A stretch of DNA of 64,000 nt from Pseudomonas eutrophicaquae (GCF_023544715.1 NZ_JAMJEZ010000003.1:106386-170385), one strand, 5' to 3'. Shown: positions 49,067-57,944, counted from the first letter of the stretch. Translations and numbers: made by a program. Notes: generated by a model from the sequence alone, not told the origin.

Positions 49067-49633
49067 ATGATGGTTTATACACACCTGGTCTCTGGTTTTT
49101 TTGCCGGCACCGGGCTGGTCAGTTATCTGGATCTGCGCGGCTGGGAGCTGGTGGGGCTGCTTGCCGGGGCGACGGCAGGGGCGCTGCTGCCGGACATCGA
49201 CCATCCCAAAAGCTGGCTGGGTCGTCGTCTTCCGTTCATTTCACGGCCCATCGCGGCGGTGTTCGGGCACCGGGGGATCACCCACAGCCTGCTGGCTGTA
49301 GTCGGCCTGGCGTTGGCCCTGCACTATGGCTGGGCCCACGGGTATGTGGGGTCTGACGAGTGGGGGCTGGTCGCCGTGGGGCTGACGGTGGGCTATCTGA
49401 GTCACATCTTGGGCGACTTTCTCACCCACGGGGGCGTGCCCCTGTTCTGGCCCCTCAAGCGCCGCTTCTCGGCGCCGCTGACCTTCCAGACCGGCGGCGT
49501 GTTCGAGCGATTTCTCATGGTGGCCTTGCTGGGCGGCTCCTTCTGGCAGCTGATGACCCACTTTGTGCCGGGTTATGCACGGGCCATGCTGCATCATCTG
49601 GCTGCGCTGACGGCGGATGCGCTCAGCACATAG
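49067..49633 (+). CDS. YdjM-like membrane protein, metal-dependent hydrolase family (DUF457)
   Basis: The 188-residue inner-membrane protein has four or five helices and the conserved polar motifs PDIDHPKSWLGRR (near 45), HRGITHSLL (near 72) and GDFLTHGG (near 125), whose His and Asp could bind a metal. E. coli YdjM belongs to the SOS regulon; no LexA box is evident here. ATGs at 49067 and 49070 are both possible. It stands alone after the tRNA. Enzymatic activity is unproven. Confidence 0.85.
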   Translation: MMVYTHLVSGFFAGTGLVSYLDLRGWELVGLLAGATAGALLPDIDHPKSWLGRRLPFISRPIAAVFGHRGITHSLLAVVGLALALHYGWAHGYVGSDEWGLVAVGLTVGYLSHILGDFLTHGGVPLFWPLKRRFSAPLTFQTGGVFERFLMVALLGGSFWQLMTHFVPGYARAMLHHLAALTADALST

Positions 49634-49693
49634 CCAACGGCACACCGCCCAGGCCAAGGCGCGAGGCGGTGTGCAGGGTCAACGAGTCCATCT

Positions 49694-50734
49694 TTAGCAG
49701 CAGCTGGCCGGCGTGCCGGGCGCACTGCGCTGATCGAAGGGCAGGGCCTTGCCGCAGCCCTGGAAGATGCCAAAGTGCCGGCTGAAGTCCCCGATGAACA
49801 CAAAGTGTTCGGCAAAGCGGCTGTCCTTGAGCATGCGCCAGGTATTGCCACAGACTGGAAACACCCGGCCCGTCTCGATGTGGTGATGCTTGTCGAGGAC
49901 GAAGGCGCTGGCCGCGCCGGGGATGCTGCCGCGATAGATCACAGCCTGGCCGTAGTCCTCGCAGGCCGGCTCCAGGCCGTCGAGCTTGAACAGCCGGTAG
50001 GTGGCGGAGAAGAAGCGCGCCTCGCCGAGCTTGTCTGCCAGTTGCGGGTCGTCGATGCTCAGCGGACGATCCTCGACCAAGCGCGGGTCGGCAAAGCCGT
50101 GGCGGCGCGCCAGATGCTCGAAGTCGTTCCAGTACAGCGCGCCGCCCAGGCATTCGCCATACAGCACCTCGTCCTCGCGCAGCGCCGGATCCAGGCGGCG
50201 ATCGGCATAGACATCGCTGAAATACAGCTCGCCGCCTGGCTTGAGCAGGCGATAGGCCTCGCGCAGCACGCTGTCCTTGTCCGGCGACAGGTTGATCACG
50301 CAGTTGGAGACGATCACATCAAAGCTGGCATCGGCCAGCCCCAGCGCAGCGAGATCCTCGATATAGCCCTGGCGGAACGCCACGTTGGCGTAACCGAAGC
50401 GCTCGGCATGCTCATCGAGATGCGCCTTGGCCACCGCCAGCTGCTCGGCGGTCATGTCCACGCCCAGCACCTGCCCCTGTGCGCCGACCAGCTGCGCCAG
50501 CACATAACAGTCGCGTCCTGTGCCGCAGCCAAGGTCCAGCACCCGGCAGCCGTCCAGTAGCAGCGGGGCGACCAGCCCGCAGCCGTAGTAGCGGGCCAGC
50601 ACTTCCGGGCTGACCCGCGCCAGCAGGGGCTTGAGCCAGGCGGGCAGGCTGGTGGGATCGCAGCAGGCGCTGGTTTTCAGGTCGCTGGTCTTTTGCAGGA
50701 GCTTGCCGTAGTAGTGCTGTACCGATTCGTGCAT
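49694..50734 (-). CDS. arsM: Arsenite S-adenosylmethionine methyltransferase, AS3MT-like
   Basis: The 346-residue enzyme has a SAM-binding domain (LDLGCGTGRDCYVL, residues 66-80) and the blocks NCVINLSPDK, GELYFSDVY and GECLGGALYW, nearly as in animal AS3MT. The four arsenic-site cysteines have counterparts: Cys24/25, Cys52, Cys145 and Cys195, the last pair 50 apart as in human AS3MT. The C-terminal domain (~230-346) ends in a Cys pair. It would methylate As(III) to volatile or less toxic forms. No arsR or arsB is close, so regulation is not obvious. Assignment to arsenic rather than another metalloid is by homology. Confidence 0.85.
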   Translation of the reverse strand: MHESVQHYYGKLLQKTSDLKTSACCDPTSLPAWLKPLLARVSPEVLARYYGCGLVAPLLLDGCRVLDLGCGTGRDCYVLAQLVGAQGQVLGVDMTAEQLAVAKAHLDEHAERFGYANVAFRQGYIEDLAALGLADASFDVIVSNCVINLSPDKDSVLREAYRLLKPGGELYFSDVYADRRLDPALREDEVLYGECLGGALYWNDFEHLARRHGFADPRLVEDRPLSIDDPQLADKLGEARFFSATYRLFKLDGLEPACEDYGQAVIYRGSIPGAASAFVLDKHHHIETGRVFPVCGNTWRMLKDSRFAEHFVFIGDFSRHFGIFQGCGKALPFDQRSAPGTPASCC

Positions 50735-50886
50735 GGGTAACCTCGTGACAGGTGCCTTGGGTGAGCGGCTAACGATAGGTGATCTGCGTGCGCGATTGCA
50801 GCCGAGCGCCTGCCGCCGTGGCGTGCTGGCCGTCAAGCTGCAGGCTGGTGGAGACGCTGCGCCGCGGCTTTGGGAGGCGCGGCGGA

Positions 50887-50908
50887 GCAACCTGCCGACA
50901 CAGGTTGC
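50887..50908 (+). promoter_or_regulatory. Inverted repeat overlapping the promoter of the methyltransferase gene
   Basis: GCAACCTG (50887-50894) and CAGGTTGC (50901-50908) are a perfect eight-base repeat with a six-base centre, lying just upstream of TATACC (50922-50927), the likely -10 for the gene at 50974. The placement over the -35 region suggests a repressor or activator site; a hairpin is the alternative. Confidence 0.4.
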
Positions 50909-50973
50909 AGATTCTCCGTCCTATACCCTCCGTGGTATTTTTGCGGTCTTTCTTCCCAAGAGATTCGCCCGGT

Positions 50974-51588
50974 ATGAAACCGCAGATCGCGCACTGGAAC
51001 CAGCGTTACGACCGTGAAGACTACCTGTTTGGCACCGAGCCCAACGCCTTCCTGCAGCGCCAGCAGCACTGGCTGCAGCCGGGCATGCACGCGCTGTCCG
51101 TCGCCGATGGCGAGGGGCGCAACGGCGTGTGGCTGGCCGAGCAGGGGCTGGATGTACTGGCAGTCGAGGCGGCGCCGCTGGCGATTGCCAAGGCTTGCCA
51201 TCTGGCCGCCGGGCGTGGCGTCAAACTGCGTCATGAGTGTGTGGACTTGCTCGAGTGGGACTGGGGCCGCGAGCGTTTTGACCTGATCGTGGGGATTTTC
51301 ATCCAGTTCGCCGGCCCGGCGCTGCGCCAGCAGATGTTCGACAGCATGCAGCGGGCGCTCAAGCCCGGTGGCCTGCTGCTGCTCGAAGGCTATCGCACCG
51401 AGCAGCTGGCCTATGGCACCGGCGGGCCGCGCGATATCGACAATCTCTACACCGAGGCGCTGCTGCGCGAAGCGTTTGCCGATCTTGAGATCCTGCAGCT
51501 GGAATCCTATGACGCCGAAATCCACGAAGGCAGCGGCCATCACGGAATGTCGGCGCTGATCGATCTGGTGGCCCGCAAGCCGGTCTGA
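50974..51588 (+). CDS. Class I SAM-dependent methyltransferase (TehB-like)
   Basis: The 204-residue protein opens with HWNQRYDREDYLFGTEPN and has a SAM-site motif in altered form, SVADGEGRNGVWLA (residues ~42-55), where glycines replace the usual GxGxG spacing. The DLIVGIFIQFA and LKPGGLLLLEGY stretches follow. This resembles TehB/thiopurine-type methyltransferases that detoxify metalloids or small thiols. It is divergent from the arsenite methyltransferase gene, which hints at a shared theme. True substrate unknown. Confidence 0.85.
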   Translation: MKPQIAHWNQRYDREDYLFGTEPNAFLQRQQHWLQPGMHALSVADGEGRNGVWLAEQGLDVLAVEAAPLAIAKACHLAAGRGVKLRHECVDLLEWDWGRERFDLIVGIFIQFAGPALRQQMFDSMQRALKPGGLLLLEGYRTEQLAYGTGGPRDIDNLYTEALLREAFADLEILQLESYDAEIHEGSGHHGMSALIDLVARKPV

Positions 51589-51590
51589 GT

Positions 51591-52766
51591 TCACGCGGGC
51601 TGGCGCGCCGGTACCGCCAGCATCCAGGCAAAGCCCCAGCACAGCGCCGCGGCGCCCAGCCAGAAGGCGCTGTGCAGGCTGCCGCCCTGAGCCAGCCACT
51701 GCCCGGTCAGCCAGGGCGCTGCCAGCTGGGCCACGCTGTAGAGGGCAATCAGCGCGGCCGAGAGGCGCGGCCCCTGATGGGGCTGCAGGGCGCGTCCCAG
51801 CCGCTGGGTGAGCAGCACGGTGCCGAGGAAGGTGCCGCCGACCAGCAGACCACAGAGCAGAATGCCCGGCGCCCCCGGCAACAGCAGCGCGGCCAGCACG
51901 CCGCCCAGCTGCACCAGATAGTTGAGCTGCAAGGCACGCTTGTCGCCCAGATGCGCACCGGCACGGTTCCACAGCCAGGGCGCCACCAGGGTCGCCAGTG
52001 CCACCACCAGCCAGCTGCCACTGACCAGGGGGCTGTCCGCACTCAGTTGCAGGCGGGCCAGCATCGGCAGAAAGGTCATCGGCAGGATGTAACCCATCCC
52101 CGCGCCGGCATAGGCGCAGAACAGCGGCAGGCTGTGGCGATCCAGCAGGCGTGAGCTGCTCGCCGCCGGAGTACTGCCGGAGGGATGATCCGGGGTATCC
52201 AGTCGTGACAGGCGATACCAGCCCCAGCCGGCCAGCGGCAGGCTGAGCAGGGCTGCCGGCCACCATCGGGCCGGGCCTTCCAGCCAGTCGGCACTCAGGC
52301 CAACCATCGCGCTGGACAGCAGCAAGCCGCCCCCCACGCCGAGATAAACCAGCCCGCTGGCCGCCGCCGCGCCCTGGCGCGACAGCCACTCGAGGATCAG
52401 CGCCGGTGCCTGGACAAACACCAGACCATTGCTCAGGCCATTGAGCAGGCGCAGCACGGCCAGCAGATCGGCGTCCTGGGTCTGGGTCTGCAGCAGGGTG
52501 GTCAGCACATGCAGCGCCAGCCCCACCGGCAGGCAGCGCCGGATCTGGCTCAAGCGGTGCCAGCGAATTGCCAGCAGCGCGCCGCCCAGATAGCCCAGGT
52601 AGTTCCAGCTGGCGATGTCCGCTCCCTGCTTGAGGGTCAGCAGGCCATCCTCGACCAGCCAGGGCAGCAGCGGGGTATAGATGAAGCGACCGAGGCTGTG
52701 TACTACCAGCAAGACGGCCGCACCGGCCAGCAGCACTGGCAGCAGGTTGGAGCGAATGACGGTCAT
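51591..52766 (-). CDS. MFS transporter, YbfB/YjiJ family
   Basis: The 391-residue protein has twelve predicted helices, and the first contains VHSLGRFIYTPLLPWLVEDG, the family's signature. Loops are short and there is no signal peptide. ATG 52766 has AGGGA ten bases upstream; ATG 52787 is also in frame but less supported. It converges with the methyltransferase gene, ending three bases from it. Substrate unknown. Confidence 0.88.
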   Translation of the reverse strand: MTVIRSNLLPVLLAGAAVLLVVHSLGRFIYTPLLPWLVEDGLLTLKQGADIASWNYLGYLGGALLAIRWHRLSQIRRCLPVGLALHVLTTLLQTQTQDADLLAVLRLLNGLSNGLVFVQAPALILEWLSRQGAAAASGLVYLGVGGGLLLSSAMVGLSADWLEGPARWWPAALLSLPLAGWGWYRLSRLDTPDHPSGSTPAASSSRLLDRHSLPLFCAYAGAGMGYILPMTFLPMLARLQLSADSPLVSGSWLVVALATLVAPWLWNRAGAHLGDKRALQLNYLVQLGGVLAALLLPGAPGILLCGLLVGGTFLGTVLLTQRLGRALQPHQGPRLSAALIALYSVAQLAAPWLTGQWLAQGGSLHSAFWLGAAALCWGFAWMLAVPARQPA

Positions 52767-52824
52767 GGCGATCCCTGAGGCCTGCACCGGGCAGGCGATT
52801 ATTGTTGTTGTCTGGCCTGTGAGC

Positions 52825-54405
52825 TTAGGGAGTCGCTGGCGCTGCTGGCAAGGCGCCTGCCGGTTGCCGGCGTCCGCGCCAGAGCGCGGCCAGCAGCAGC
52901 AAGCTGACCGCAGCCCAGCCGAGCGCCTGGGTATTGAGCAGGGTTTCCTGCCAGAGCAGCACGATCAGGCCCATGCCCAGCAGGGCGCCGCATAGATTCA
53001 GCTCCAGACGCGGCCCGCGGCAGGGCTGCAGCAGCAGGGCCAGCGCCGGCAGCAGCAGCGCTGCGCTCGGGAAGCTGCGATAGCGCGGATCAAACACCAA
53101 GGCCAGCATCAGCCAGGTAGCCGCCAGCGCCACGGCCAGCGCGTAGCGCCCGGCCTGGCGCTGCAGGTGCTGCGAAAGGCGCGCTCGCCAGCCGCCAGAC
53201 GGTGGATTGACGCCCAGCAGCAGCCGGGCGGCCAGCGGCAGGTTCAGCAGCGCCAGTGCGCCATGCCACAGCCATTCGCTGGCCTGGCGGCTGTCCAGCG
53301 TCATCTGCTGCAGCCACAGGCCGAGGCTGAGCGCCGCCACCCCCGCCAGCAGCGGGCTCTGCCAGGCGGCGGCCGGCCCGCGCGGGCGTCCGGCCAGCCA
53401 CAGACCGGCGAGCAGCCAGGCCAGGCTGACCCACAGCCAGCGCGGCCAGTCCGGCAGGTTGGAGACCGCGCCGCTCAGGATGCCTTTGTCCTGACGGTGG
53501 GCATCATAGAGGCCCCAGTAGCCGCCGACTGTGCCTTCGCTGCGTCGCTTCCACGGCTGATCGAAGGCCTCGATCAGGTTGTACTGCCAGCCATGGCGCT
53601 CGGCCAGGGCGATGAAGCCGCGCACAAAACGCGCCTCGTTGACCCGGCTGGGCAGGGCATCCTCGCGCTGGCGCCCCTGGCTGGGCCAGCCGGTCTCACC
53701 GATGAACAGCGGTTTGGGCGCATACAGCGCGGTGAAGCGCGCATGTACCTGCTCGACTTCGTGCAGCGCGGCGTCGATCCCGGTGGGATCATCTTCCCAG
53801 TAGGGCAGCAGGTGGAGCGTGACAAAGTCCACCACCGGGCCGATCTGCGGGTAGCGCAGCCAGAACTCCCAGACTTCGGCATAGGTCACCGGCTGGCTGA
53901 CCCGCTGCCCGACTTCCTCGATCAGCGCGCGCAGCCGCTCGGGCGTGCTGTCGCCGCGCAGCAGTACCTCGTTGCCGACAATCACCGCCTTGACCACATC
54001 GGGATGGGCATTGGCCGTCTGCACCAGGCCCTCGATCTCCTGGCGGGTTGCCTTGGGATCGGCGCTGACCCAGGCGCCGATCATCAGCGTCAGGCCATGC
54101 CGGCGGGCGATCTCGGGCAGCGCCTCCAGCCCGGTCACCGAGTAGGTACGCAGGCAGCTGAAGCGCTGGGCCAGCAGGGCAACGTCCGCCTCCAGCCGCT
54201 CGCGGTGGATGGTCAGCGGCAGATCGAACGGTGACTGGTCATGATCGAATGGGCTGTAGGAGGCGCATTGCAGGCGCTGATCCTCACCCAGTGCCGCCGG
54301 CACAAACTGTGGGCGCCCCAGGGTGTACCAGGCGGCCAGCAGCAGGCCGGAGACCAGCAGCAGGGTCAGAACATACAGGCCTGCAAGTGAGCGGCGCGCG
54401 GGCAT
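52825..54405 (-). CDS. GH17-family beta-glucan-active membrane protein
   Basis: The 526-residue protein has an N-terminal membrane anchor (about 8-27), a periplasmic GH17 domain (~45-325) and seven or eight helices in the last 190 residues. The catalytic acid/base Glu is in IVGNEVLLR and the nucleophile Glu in FIGETGWPSQGRQRE. Proteobacterial GH17 proteins are known as beta-1,3-glucanosyltransferases that branch or close periplasmic glucans. Unlike NdvB-type fusions, no GT2 synthase domain is attached here. It is divergent from yjcH. Confidence 0.87.
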   Translation of the reverse strand: MPARRSLAGLYVLTLLLVSGLLLAAWYTLGRPQFVPAALGEDQRLQCASYSPFDHDQSPFDLPLTIHRERLEADVALLAQRFSCLRTYSVTGLEALPEIARRHGLTLMIGAWVSADPKATRQEIEGLVQTANAHPDVVKAVIVGNEVLLRGDSTPERLRALIEEVGQRVSQPVTYAEVWEFWLRYPQIGPVVDFVTLHLLPYWEDDPTGIDAALHEVEQVHARFTALYAPKPLFIGETGWPSQGRQREDALPSRVNEARFVRGFIALAERHGWQYNLIEAFDQPWKRRSEGTVGGYWGLYDAHRQDKGILSGAVSNLPDWPRWLWVSLAWLLAGLWLAGRPRGPAAAWQSPLLAGVAALSLGLWLQQMTLDSRQASEWLWHGALALLNLPLAARLLLGVNPPSGGWRARLSQHLQRQAGRYALAVALAATWLMLALVFDPRYRSFPSAALLLPALALLLQPCRGPRLELNLCGALLGMGLIVLLWQETLLNTQALGWAAVSLLLLAALWRGRRQPAGALPAAPATP

Positions 54406-54606
54406 CGAAGGGGCTCCGTTAAAGACAGCCGCGCATGGTAAGCACCGCGCCGCCACGGCGCCAGAGGGCGCCCGCTGCGCGCTGTACATAGTCGATTTCT
54501 ATTGCATTGCCTGCGGCGTGATGTCGCATCTATGCGCTGTGGGCCGGCGAGACCGCATCTCTGGCCTGGTGAATGGCTCTATCTCAAGGCTTCTGGCGCA
54601 GGTTGC

Positions 54607-54620
54607 ACGACTAAAGTCGT
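54607..54620 (+). promoter_or_regulatory. Palindromic operator candidate before yjcH-actP
   Basis: ACGACT (54607-54612), AA, AGTCGT (54615-54620) is a perfect palindrome 79 bases before the yjcH start. Acetate permease operons in pseudomonads are switched on by the LuxR-type regulator CrbR/ErdR, and a symmetric site of this size would suit such a dimer. Identity of the binding protein is inferred only from the downstream genes. Confidence 0.45.
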
Positions 54621-54698
54621 CTGGCTGCAGAAATTGCTGGACATAAAGTGTCGCACGCTCTCGGTCAGGGAGCCCTTTATCGCGTGGAGACTTTCCTG

Positions 54699-55013
54699 AT
54701 GTCCAACGACCATCTGTACCAGCAGATCCATGCCGATCCGCGCTTTCAAGCGCTGGTCAGCAAGCGGGGACGCTTTGCCTGGGGGTTGGCTGTGCTCATG
54801 CTGGCCGCCTATTTCGCCTTCATCCTGGTGATCGCCTTTGATCCGCAGCTCCTGGGCACGCCGCTCAGTGCCGGTTCGGTGACCACCTGGGGGATGCCGA
54901 TCGGCCTGGGGCTGATCTTCATGTCCTTCATTCTGACCGGCGTCTATGTGCAGCGCGCCAACGGTGAGTTCGACCGTCTGACCCGGGAAATTCTCGACGA
55001 GGTGCAAGCATGA
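54699..55013 (+). CDS. yjcH: DUF485 family inner-membrane protein YjcH
   Basis: The 104-residue protein has two membrane helices (about 28-49 and 66-88), and an [18 protein letters not shown] start typical of DUF485. It is always next to actP and overlaps it by four bases (ATGA), so it is likely an accessory subunit of the acetate symporter. ATG 54699 is chosen from the conserved N-terminus. The acs gene, its usual partner, is not in the window. Confidence 0.92.
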   Translation: MSNDHLYQQIHADPRFQALVSKRGRFAWGLAVLMLAAYFAFILVIAFDPQLLGTPLSAGSVTTWGMPIGLGLIFMSFILTGVYVQRANGEFDRLTREILDEVQA

Positions 55014-56665
55014 ACCTCTGCCGTCTGTGCGTGGCGCTGGCGCTGCTGCTGGCCTCGCCAGTGTATGCCGATGCCTTGACCGGAGAGGTCGAGAAGCAGG
55101 CAACCAACTGGACCGCCATCCTGATGTTCTTGGTGTTCATCGTCGGCACCATGGGCATCACCAAGTGGGCCGCCAAGCGCAACACCTCGACCGCCGACTA
55201 CTACACCGCCGGCGGCAGCATCACCGGCTTCCAGAACGGTCTGGCGATTGCTGGTGACTTCATGTCCGCGGCGTCGTTCCTCGGCATTTCCGCGCTGGTG
55301 TTCACCAGCGGCTACGACGGGCTGATCTACTCGATCGGCTTTTTGGTCGGCTGGCCGGTGATCCTGTTCCTGATGGCCGAGCGCCTGCGTAACCTCGGCA
55401 AGTTCACCTTCTCCGACGTGGCCTCCTACCGTCTGGGCCAGACCCAGATCCGCATCCTCTCGGCCTGCGGCTCGCTGATCGTGGTGGCCTTCTACCTGAT
55501 CGCGCAGATGGTCGGTGCCGGCAAGCTGATCCAGCTGCTGTTCGGCCTCGACTACCTCGTCGCGGTGGTGCTGGTCGGTGTGCTGATGGTCATGTACGTG
55601 ATGTTCGGCGGCATGCTGGCTACCACCTGGGTGCAGATCATCAAGGCGGTGCTGCTGCTCTCCGGGGCGTCCTTCATGGCGATCATGGTCATGGTGGCGG
55701 TCGATTTCGACTTCAGCCGTCTGTTCGCTGAAGCGGTGGCGCTGCATCCCAAGCAGGAAGCGATCATGAGCCCGGGCGGTCTGGTCTCGGATCCGATCTC
55801 GGCGATCTCCCTGGGTCTGGCGCTGATGTTCGGCACTGCGGGTCTTCCGCACATCCTGATGCGCTTCTTCACCGTCTCTGATGCCAAGGAAGCGCGCAAG
55901 AGCGTGTTCTACGCCACCGGCTTCATCGGCTACTTCTACATCCTGACCTTCATCATCGGCTTTGGCGCGATCCTTCTGGTCAGCACCAATCCGGCCTTCA
56001 AGGATGCTTCGGGGGCGATCATCGGTGGCACCAACATGGTGGCCATCCATCTGGCCAACGCGGTGGGCGGCAACCTGTTCCTCGGCTTCATCTCCGCGGT
56101 GGCCTTCGCCACCATCCTCGCGGTGGTGGCCGGTCTGGCCCTGGCCGGCGCCTCGGCGGTGGCTCATGACCTGTATGCCTGTGTGATCAAGAAGGGCAAG
56201 GCCAACGAGGAAGACGAAATGAAGGTCACCAAGCGCACCGTGCTGGCGCTGGGTGTGCTGGCGATCCTCCTGGGGATTGCCTTCGAGAACCAGAACATCG
56301 CCTTCATGGTGGGGCTGGCCTTCTCGGTGGCGGCCAGCTGCAACTTCCCGATCCTGTTCCTCTCCATGTACTGGAAGGATCTGACCACCCGTGGCGCGCT
56401 GATCGGCGGGGCACTGGGGCTGGCCACCGCGCTGATCCTGACCATCCTCAGCCCGACCGTATGGGTGGATGTGCTGGGCTTTGAGCAGGCGATCTTCCCC
56501 TACAAGTACCCGGCGCTGTTCGCCATGCTGGCCGCCTTTGCCGGTCTGTGGCTGTTCTCGGTGACCGACCGCTCGAAGACGGCGAGCGAGGAGCGTGCGC
56601 GCTTCTTCCCGCAGTTCGTGCGCTCGCAAACCGGCCTGGGTGCCAGCGGCGCGGTCGCGCACTGA
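55010..56665 (+). CDS. actP: Cation/acetate symporter ActP
   Basis: The 551-residue sodium:solute symporter takes up acetate and related short acids. It has a cleaved signal-like N-terminus (residues 1-20) and about 13 membrane helices. The family regions [15 protein letters not shown] and [14 protein letters not shown] are intact. Coupled to yjcH by a four-base overlap. A strong terminator lies 43 bases after the stop. Probably induced on acetate through CrbSR/MxtR-ErdR signalling. Confidence 0.96.
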   Translation: MNLCRLCVALALLLASPVYADALTGEVEKQATNWTAILMFLVFIVGTMGITKWAAKRNTSTADYYTAGGSITGFQNGLAIAGDFMSAASFLGISALVFTSGYDGLIYSIGFLVGWPVILFLMAERLRNLGKFTFSDVASYRLGQTQIRILSACGSLIVVAFYLIAQMVGAGKLIQLLFGLDYLVAVVLVGVLMVMYVMFGGMLATTWVQIIKAVLLLSGASFMAIMVMVAVDFDFSRLFAEAVALHPKQEAIMSPGGLVSDPISAISLGLALMFGTAGLPHILMRFFTVSDAKEARKSVFYATGFIGYFYILTFIIGFGAILLVSTNPAFKDASGAIIGGTNMVAIHLANAVGGNLFLGFISAVAFATILAVVAGLALAGASAVAHDLYACVIKKGKANEEDEMKVTKRTVLALGVLAILLGIAFENQNIAFMVGLAFSVAASCNFPILFLSMYWKDLTTRGALIGGALGLATALILTILSPTVWVDVLGFEQAIFPYKYPALFAMLAAFAGLWLFSVTDRSKTASEERARFFPQFVRSQTGLGASGAVAH

Positions 56666-56707
56666 GTCAGGGTGATGGCCCGGTGAGAGATCACCGGGTC
56701 TGCAAAC

Positions 56708-56739
56708 AAAAGGGGCAGCCGGATTGGCTGCCCCTTTTT
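56708..56739. terminator. Bidirectional terminator between actP and yheU
   Basis: AAAAGGGGCAGCC (56708-56720) pairs with GGCTGCCCCTTTT (56726-56738) around GGATT and runs on into T and A tracts on both strands. Confidence 0.9.
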
Positions 56740-56776
56740 GTTGCCCGCTCGATTCGCCGCGCCGCGCGGCTGCGGC

Positions 56777-57013
56777 TCAGTGTTCGTTGAGCAGCTCAGC
56801 GGGGATCTGGTGGCGTGGCAGCAGCAGGCATTGCTGGTGGGTCGGGTCGAAGACGATCAGCGCCTCGCCCCGGTCCAGCGCCTGGCGCACGGCCGCCACG
56901 CGGGTGGCCAGCGGGGTGTCATCGCCATTATCGGTGCCCTCGCGGGTCACGAAGTCTTCGATCAGGGCGCTCAGGGTGTCGGCGCTCAGTTGCGCGGGAG
57001 GGATCAGTAGCAT
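56777..57013 (-). CDS. YheU family protein (UPF0270)
   Basis: The 78-residue acidic protein matches YheU, a small conserved family of unknown function: MLLIPPAQLSADTLSALIEDF, then VTREGTDNGDD, and a C-terminal LPRHQIPAELL. ATG 57013 is chosen over 57028 because the family starts at this Met. No ligand or catalytic motif is evident. Confidence 0.88.
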   Translation of the reverse strand: MLLIPPAQLSADTLSALIEDFVTREGTDNGDDTPLATRVAAVRQALDRGEALIVFDPTHQQCLLLPRHQIPAELLNEH

Positions 57014-57036
57014 GGTCTTCAGGATCAACAGGGTGC

Positions 57037-57060
57037 GCCCGGCCCCGGAGTGGGCCGGGC
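57037..57060 (-). terminator. GC-rich hairpin between the CsoR-family gene and yheU
   Basis: GCCCGGCCC (57037-57045) pairs with GGGCCGGGC (57052-57060) with a six-base loop. No U-tract follows on the minus strand, so the strength as a terminator is doubtful. Confidence 0.4.
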
Positions 57061-57073
57061 AATCGAGCGGGGG

Positions 57074-57364
57074 TCAGGTGTACTTGGTGAAGATCGCCCG
57101 CACCCGGCTGAGGGTGGCGGTGCTGTCTGTTTCGGGGTCCTGAACCGCTTCTTCGATCAGGCAAGCGAGCAGCTCCTGATAGGCGCGATCCAGCGCCTTG
57201 CGGGCGGCGCTGAACTGCTGGGCGATGTCCTCGCAGGCCTCACCGCGGCGGATCATGGCCTGCAGGCCACGAATCTGCCCCTCGATGCGGGCCAGGCGTT
57301 TGAGCATCGCATCCTGCTGCGGGGTGATGGTATCTGCTAAGGGCGAAGAAGCGGTGAGGGTCAT
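57074..57364 (-). CDS. CsoR/RcnR/FrmR-family transcriptional repressor with altered ligand set
   Basis: The 96-residue helical regulator has the family core KRLARIEGQIRGLQAMI. The first-ligand Cys is kept (Cys44, GEACEDI), but where copper CsoR has His and Cys (consensus LLDDHxxHC) this protein has LLACLIEEA, so the second and third ligands become Leu69 and Ala73, with Cys68 one place earlier. That resembles neither CsoR, RcnR nor FrmR; a Cys44/Cys68 thiol or persulfide sensor, loosely like CstR, is possible. It lies three bases after the heme protein gene. A family-like operator stands before that gene, suggesting autoregulation. Confidence 0.85.
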   Translation of the reverse strand: MTLTASSPLADTITPQQDAMLKRLARIEGQIRGLQAMIRRGEACEDIAQQFSAARKALDRAYQELLACLIEEAVQDPETDSTATLSRVRAIFTKYT

Positions 57365-57367
57365 TGA

Positions 57368-57922
57368 TCAGTCCAGGGTTCGACGCAGGGAGAAGGCGCC
57401 GCGCAAATCGCCCAAGGCAAAGCCGCGCGCCTGATCGTCAGGATACCGCTGGTCGATCACCGCGGCCAGTTCCGGCTTGATGGCGCTGCCGTGGCAGGCC
57501 AGGCAGGCTTCGCCGGTGGGGATGGCTTTCATCAGGCGAAATTCCCCATCGACGATTTCCGCATGTTTGATCTCGCTGAGCGGCTCACCGGCGGCGGCGC
57601 GTGCGGCGAACTGCTTGAGCACCTGGCGCTCCCAGGCATCCGGGGCGTTGGCCGGGTTGCGGACCTTGAGGGCGGTACGGCCAATCTGCCAGGGGCTCTG
57701 GCTGTGCTGCTCGGCGATTTGCGGGGCGAGCAGCTGGCAGGCTTCGACCGCCTGGGTCGGGCCGCCTTCCTTCATGGCGGACTGCACGGTTTCCAGCAGC
57801 TGTCCGGCAAAGGGCGGGATCAGGGCCGCGCCCTCGCGGGCAAGCGCTGCTGGATCGGCGGCAAAACTCGGCAGACTCAGGCTGCCCAGCAGGGCGAAGG
57901 TGCTCAGAATGGCAAGGCGCAT
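57368..57922 (-). CDS. Periplasmic DUF3365-type mono-heme c protein
   Basis: The 184-residue protein has a signal peptide (cleavage near SFA-ADP, residue 21), one heme c site CLACH at about 139-143, and the DUF3365 stretch WQIGRTALKVRNPANAPD before it. DUF3365 heme domains (Tll0287-like) occur alone or in sensor kinases and are thought to sense redox state or ligands. It is the first gene of an operon with the CsoR-family regulator. Electron partner unknown. Confidence 0.87.
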   Translation of the reverse strand: MRLAILSTFALLGSLSLPSFAADPAALAREGAALIPPFAGQLLETVQSAMKEGGPTQAVEACQLLAPQIAEQHSQSPWQIGRTALKVRNPANAPDAWERQVLKQFAARAAAGEPLSEIKHAEIVDGEFRLMKAIPTGEACLACHGSAIKPELAAVIDQRYPDDQARGFALGDLRGAFSLRRTLD

Positions 57923-57944
57923 CGGTGTGACTCCAGTGGGTTTT

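Noticed and set aside
54621-54638. Possible sigma-54 promoter (TGGCTGCAGAAATTGC) before yjcH-actP
   Set aside because: The GG and GC elements are 11 bases apart rather than 10, a spacing sigma-54 does not tolerate well, and no activator gene is near.
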